Of a stretch of DNA of 33,788 nucleotides, positions 30,160 to 33,788 are shown one piece after another; the stretch's first letter is position 1, and every line of letters starts with the position of its first letter. The stretch is from contig JAFMBU010000003.1 of the NCBI GenBank assembly GCA_017858295.1, positions 1-33,788 of the forward strand. The letters run 5' to 3'. Origin of the DNA: Porticoccaceae bacterium (GTDB lineage Bacteria; Pseudomonadota; Gammaproteobacteria; Pseudomonadales; Porticoccaceae). Below the pieces are notes generated by a model, which saw nothing but the letters and a program-made list of their open reading frames with translations, did not search any database and was not told the DNA's origin. Position numbers and translations under genes: made by a program.

Positions 30160-33100
30160 ATGACAATCCAGCCAGCACCTGATCTACCCAGCGGTCAGCA
30201 AGACTTTCAGCGACTCCAGCTATTGGTCGATCAAACAGCCAGCACTCGGGATAGTTTTAGACTTAGCCGTCAGCTGAGAGAGCTGAGCCAGCAGCATAAG
30301 AGCGGCCGTGATATCAGCTCTGGCTGGCAGCAGTGGCATGCAGCACTGCTCAAAACTCAAGCCTTGACCGACAGCCGTCGCCAGACGATTCCCGCCTTTA
30401 CCTATCCCGAGCTTCCGGTTAGCGCCCGAGCCGATGAAATTGCCGAGCTTTTAAGCAAACACCAGGTGATTGTGGTGGCCGGAGAGACCGGTTCTGGTAA
30501 AACCACCCAGATCCCCAAGATTTGCCTGCAAGCGGGGCGCGGAGTCAGAGGCCTAATTGGCCACACACAGCCGCGACGCATAGCTGCGCGCACCGTGGCC
30601 ACTCGTATTGCCGAGGAGCTGAAAGTCAAAATGGGCGAAGCTGTGGGCTATCAGGTGCGCTTCTCAGATCAGAGCTCACCCAACAGTTTAATCAAGCTGA
30701 TGACCGACGGCATATTGCTGGCAGAGATTCAGCGTGACCGCTTTCTCAGTGCCTATGACACCTTAATTATCGACGAAGCCCATGAGCGCAGCCTGAATAT
30801 TGATTTTTTGCTCGGCTATCTAAAAAATCTGCTGCCCCAGCGCCCTGATCTAAAAGTTATCATCACCTCGGCGACCATTGATGTGGCCAAGTTCTCTAAA
30901 CATTTTAATGACGCACCGGTGGTTGAAGTCTCTGGTCGCAGTTTCCCCGTGGAAATTATCTACAATCACCCGGACGATGTAGAGAGCGATCGCGACCAGA
31001 TGATCGTCGACTGTCTGCAAGATATTCACACCAATCAAAAAGCCGGCGACGTGCTGATTTTTCTCAGCGGCGAGCGAGAAATTCGCGAAGTCAATCTGGC
31101 GATTAAGCGCGCCCAATTACCCCACACCGAAGTCGTACCCCTCTATGCACGACTGAGTCTTGCGGAACAGAGCAAAATCTTTTCGCCCCATCGCGGCCGG
31201 CGCATTGTACTCAGTACTAATGTCGCGGAAACCTCCTTGACAGTGCCCGGGATTCGCTATGTGATCGACACCGGCAGGGCAAGGGTCTCTCGCTATAGCT
31301 TTCGCACCAAAGTCCAGCGGCTGCCCATAGAGGCGATCTCTCAGGCCAGCGCTAACCAGCGTGCTGGGCGCTGTGGTCGAGTTGCAGATGGCGTCTGTTA
31401 CAGGCTCTACTCAGAGGAAGACTTTCAGGGCCGACCCGCCTTTACCGACCCGGAAATAATCCGCACCAATCTGGCAGCGGTGATATTGCAGATGCTGCAT
31501 CTAAGAATTGGCGACATCCGCAACTTCCCCTTTGTGGATCCCCCAGACCAGCGCATGATCAGCGACGGTTTTAAGCTGCTGGAAGAGCTCCAAGCAGTCA
31601 CTCAAGACGACAAATTAAGCAGTCTCGGCAAACGTCTGGTGAATATCCCACTGGATCCCCGCTTTGCCCGCATGCTGCTAGAGAGCGCCAACAATGGCTG
31701 CCTTGCCGAAGTGATGATTATCACCACCGGTCTGAGCATTCAGGACCCCCGTGAGCGCCCCGCGGATAAACAGCAGGCCGCGGATCAGAGTCATAAAAAA
31801 TGGCAGGAGCCCAACTCTGATTTTGTCTCACTGCTAAACCTGTGGCGACATTTTGAAGAACAGCGTCAAAATCTCTCCGGCAATCAATACAGCCGCTACT
31901 GCAAAAGTAACCATGTGTCCTATCTGCGCATGCGCGAATGGCGTGATCTGCACCATCAGGTTCACACCGCCTGTCGTGGGCTCAAGCTGACATCCAATAC
32001 TGAGCCAGCGGAGCAGGATGCAATTCATCGCTCAATCCTTTCGGGACTCTTGGGGCAGGTGGGTATTCTTCAGGACAAGTGGGAATATTTGGGTACTCGC
32101 AATCGCAAATTCTTTATCTTCCCTGGTTCTGGTTTAAGCAAAAAACCACCGAAATGGTTGATGGCCGGCTCGCTGATGGAGACCACCAAACAGTTCGCCC
32201 TAACCGTCGCTAAAATTGACTCCGACTGGCTTGAGCCTCTCGCCGCACACCTGGTGAAAAAGAGCTATAGCGAACCCTTCTACAATAAAAAATCCGGTCA
32301 GGTTATGGCCAAAGAACGCCAGACATTGTTTGGTCTGAGCATTGTGGAAAACAAAAACCGCGTCTATGGTCAGGTTGCACCCCAGGAAGCGCGCAAAGTC
32401 TTTGTTCAGCAGGCACTGGTGGAAGAGGGCTATCGCGGTAAAGGTCAGTTCTATAGTCACAATCACAAGCTGGTGGAAGAGCTTCAGGCTCTGGAAGATC
32501 GCTTCCGACGCCGCGATCTATTGGTCGAGCAACAGGCCATATTCGACTTCTATGATCAGCGGGTTCCCGAGGGTATTTACAATCTCGCCGCCTTTGAAAA
32601 ATGGCGCAAGCAAGCCGAGGCCAAAACCCCCAAATTATTGATGATAGACAAAGAGTATCTATTGCTTCGCGGGCTATCTCAGGACGAACAGGCACAGTTT
32701 CCGGAAACTATTAGCTGCGATGGCATTGCCTATCAGTTGCGCTATCACTTTCAGCCCGGCCATGCAGAAGACGGTGTTAGTGCGGTGGTGCCACTGGCAC
32801 TGTTGCATCAACTGCCACGATACTTCTTTGAATGGCTAGTGCCAGGCATGCTGCGAGACAAATGTATCGCGTTGGTTAAAAGCTTGCCGAAACAGACACG
32901 CCGGCACTTTGTTCCTGTGCCCGACCATGTGGATGTCTTTCTACGCAAAGCCAAGCCCCAGGACCGGCCTCTTACTGAAGTACTTGCGGAACATCTGCGC
33001 AGTGTTAGCGGAGTGATTATTGAACCAGAGCAATGGCGTCAAGCGAGCCTCGACAGCTGGTATCAAATGAATTTTGTGCTCGAGGACGAACAGGGTGCCG

Positions 33101-33788
33101 TTATTGCCATTGCCCGCAGTCTTGAGCAATTACAGCGAGACTTTAAACAGCAAATTAGCCAGGGTCTAGAAAAGGCCGCAGATCAGAGTGCCTCGCGACA
33201 GGGCATCACTGAATGGGACTTTGATGAGTTACCAGAAGAGGTTGCACTGCAACACGGCAAGATAACCATTAAAGCCTGGCCTGCACTGCGCGACTGCGGC
33301 GACTCGGTATCCCTTGAAGTGATGGACAACCCTTTGCAAGCGCAAAAGATCAGTCGTCAAGGGCAGTTGCGGCTGGCCCTGCTGCGCGGTCGCGAGCAGG
33401 TTAAGTATCTAGAGAAAAACCTTTTACGGGGCAAAGACCTTGCTCTGAAGGCGGCAAATGTGGGTGCGCGGCAGCACTTAATCGACCCATTGATCAGTGC
33501 CAGCTTTCAACAGGCTCTATTCTTGGATCAGCAAGTTGTCAGAGGTCAACAGCAATTTGATCAAGCCTATGAGCAGGGCATTAGCCAAGTCGTTGGACTG
33601 GCTCAAGACTACACTGCGTCTATCGAATCACTGTTGCCAGGATTACATGACCTGCAAAAGCAACTGCGATCTATGGGCTTACCGGCTATTTATGCTGCCG
33701 AGGATATCCGCAATCAGCTCGACTGGTTGTTTGCCACAGAGACTCTGTGCAGCGTCACCGATGAAATTATCAGCCACTACCCGCGCTA
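30160..33788 (+). CDS. hrpA: ATP-dependent RNA helicase HrpA, 3' end truncated by window edge
   Basis: Open frame from ATG 30160 to the window end. Absent from the ORF track, presumably because it has no in-window stop. Translation: VIVVAGETGSGKTTQIPKICLQ, TQPRRIAARTVATRIAEEL, DTLIIDEAHERSLNIDFLLGYLK, ITSATIDVAKFS, TNVAETSLTVPGIRYVIDTGRAR, NQRAGRCGRVADGVCYRLYSEEDF, and an HrpA-type C-terminal region. Confidence 0.94.
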   Translation, partial: MTIQPAPDLPSGQQDFQRLQLLVDQTASTRDSFRLSRQLRELSQQHKSGRDISSGWQQWHAALLKTQALTDSRRQTIPAFTYPELPVSARADEIAELLSKHQVIVVAGETGSGKTTQIPKICLQAGRGVRGLIGHTQPRRIAARTVATRIAEELKVKMGEAVGYQVRFSDQSSPNSLIKLMTDGILLAEIQRDRFLSAYDTLIIDEAHERSLNIDFLLGYLKNLLPQRPDLKVIITSATIDVAKFSKHFNDAPVVEVSGRSFPVEIIYNHPDDVESDRDQMIVDCLQDIHTNQKAGDVLIFLSGEREIREVNLAIKRAQLPHTEVVPLYARLSLAEQSKIFSPHRGRRIVLSTNVAETSLTVPGIRYVIDTGRARVSRYSFRTKVQRLPIEAISQASANQRAGRCGRVADGVCYRLYSEEDFQGRPAFTDPEIIRTNLAAVILQMLHLRIGDIRNFPFVDPPDQRMISDGFKLLEELQAVTQDDKLSSLGKRLVNIPLDPRFARMLLESANNGCLAEVMIITTGLSIQDPRERPADKQQAADQSHKKWQEPNSDFVSLLNLWRHFEEQRQNLSGNQYSRYCKSNHVSYLRMREWRDLHHQVHTACRGLKLTSNTEPAEQDAIHRSILSGLLGQVGILQDKWEYLGTRNRKFFIFPGSGLSKKPPKWLMAGSLMETTKQFALTVAKIDSDWLEPLAAHLVKKSYSEPFYNKKSGQVMAKERQTLFGLSIVENKNRVYGQVAPQEARKVFVQQALVEEGYRGKGQFYSHNHKLVEELQALEDRFRRRDLLVEQQAIFDFYDQRVPEGIYNLAAFEKWRKQAEAKTPKLLMIDKEYLLLRGLSQDEQAQFPETISCDGIAYQLRYHFQPGHAEDGVSAVVPLALLHQLPRYFFEWLVPGMLRDKCIALVKSLPKQTRRHFVPVPDHVDVFLRKAKPQDRPLTEVLAEHLRSVSGVIIEPEQWRQASLDSWYQMNFVLEDEQGAVIAIARSLEQLQRDFKQQISQGLEKAADQSASRQGITEWDFDELPEEVALQHGKITIKAWPALRDCGDSVSLEVMDNPLQAQKISRQGQLRLALLRGREQVKYLEKNLLRGKDLALKAANVGARQHLIDPLISASFQQALFLDQQVVRGQQQFDQAYEQGISQVVGLAQDYTASIESLLPGLHDLQKQLRSMGLPAIYAAEDIRNQLDWLFATETLCSVTDEIISHYPR

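Overview
The window looks like a chromosomal segment of a gammaproteobacterium (lineage inferred from gene content and order only). It has two halves. The left half (about 1-15.8 kb) is catabolic and accessory. It holds a liuR-liuA pair (MerR regulator and isovaleryl-CoA dehydrogenase, minus strand) with a strong palindromic operator on its promoter. Next to it is a GntR/UTRA-regulated cluster: class III CoA-transferase, HMG-CoA-lyase-like protein, HyuA/HyuB (hydantoinase/oxoprolinase/ketone-carboxylase superfamily), a TonB-dependent receptor, a cysteine hydrolase resembling N-carbamoylsarcosine amidase, a flavin reductase, a 2,4-dienoyl-CoA-reductase-like Fe-S flavoenzyme and a TetR regulator. 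The right half (about 17.5-33.8 kb) is conserved housekeeping synteny: tRNA-Leu(UAG), tig, clpP, clpX, lon, hupB, ppiD, mltD, a yafS-like methyltransferase, rnhA, dnaQ and a right-truncated hrpA. Between the halves lie a PEP/VPLPA-CTERM exported protein and a small acidic lipoprotein. The best candidate for an undescribed system is the CoA-transferase/lyase/HyuAB/TonB-receptor/amidase cluster, which matches no single pathway I know. Several non-coding structures also deserve a look: abutting perfect hairpins between tig and clpP, mutually exclusive stems upstream of the flavin reductase, degenerate tandem repeats starting at two gene ends, a probable leaderless tetR inside its own operator, and a 13-bp inverted repeat between lon and hupB. 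No rRNA, CRISPR array, transposase or phage genes were seen.
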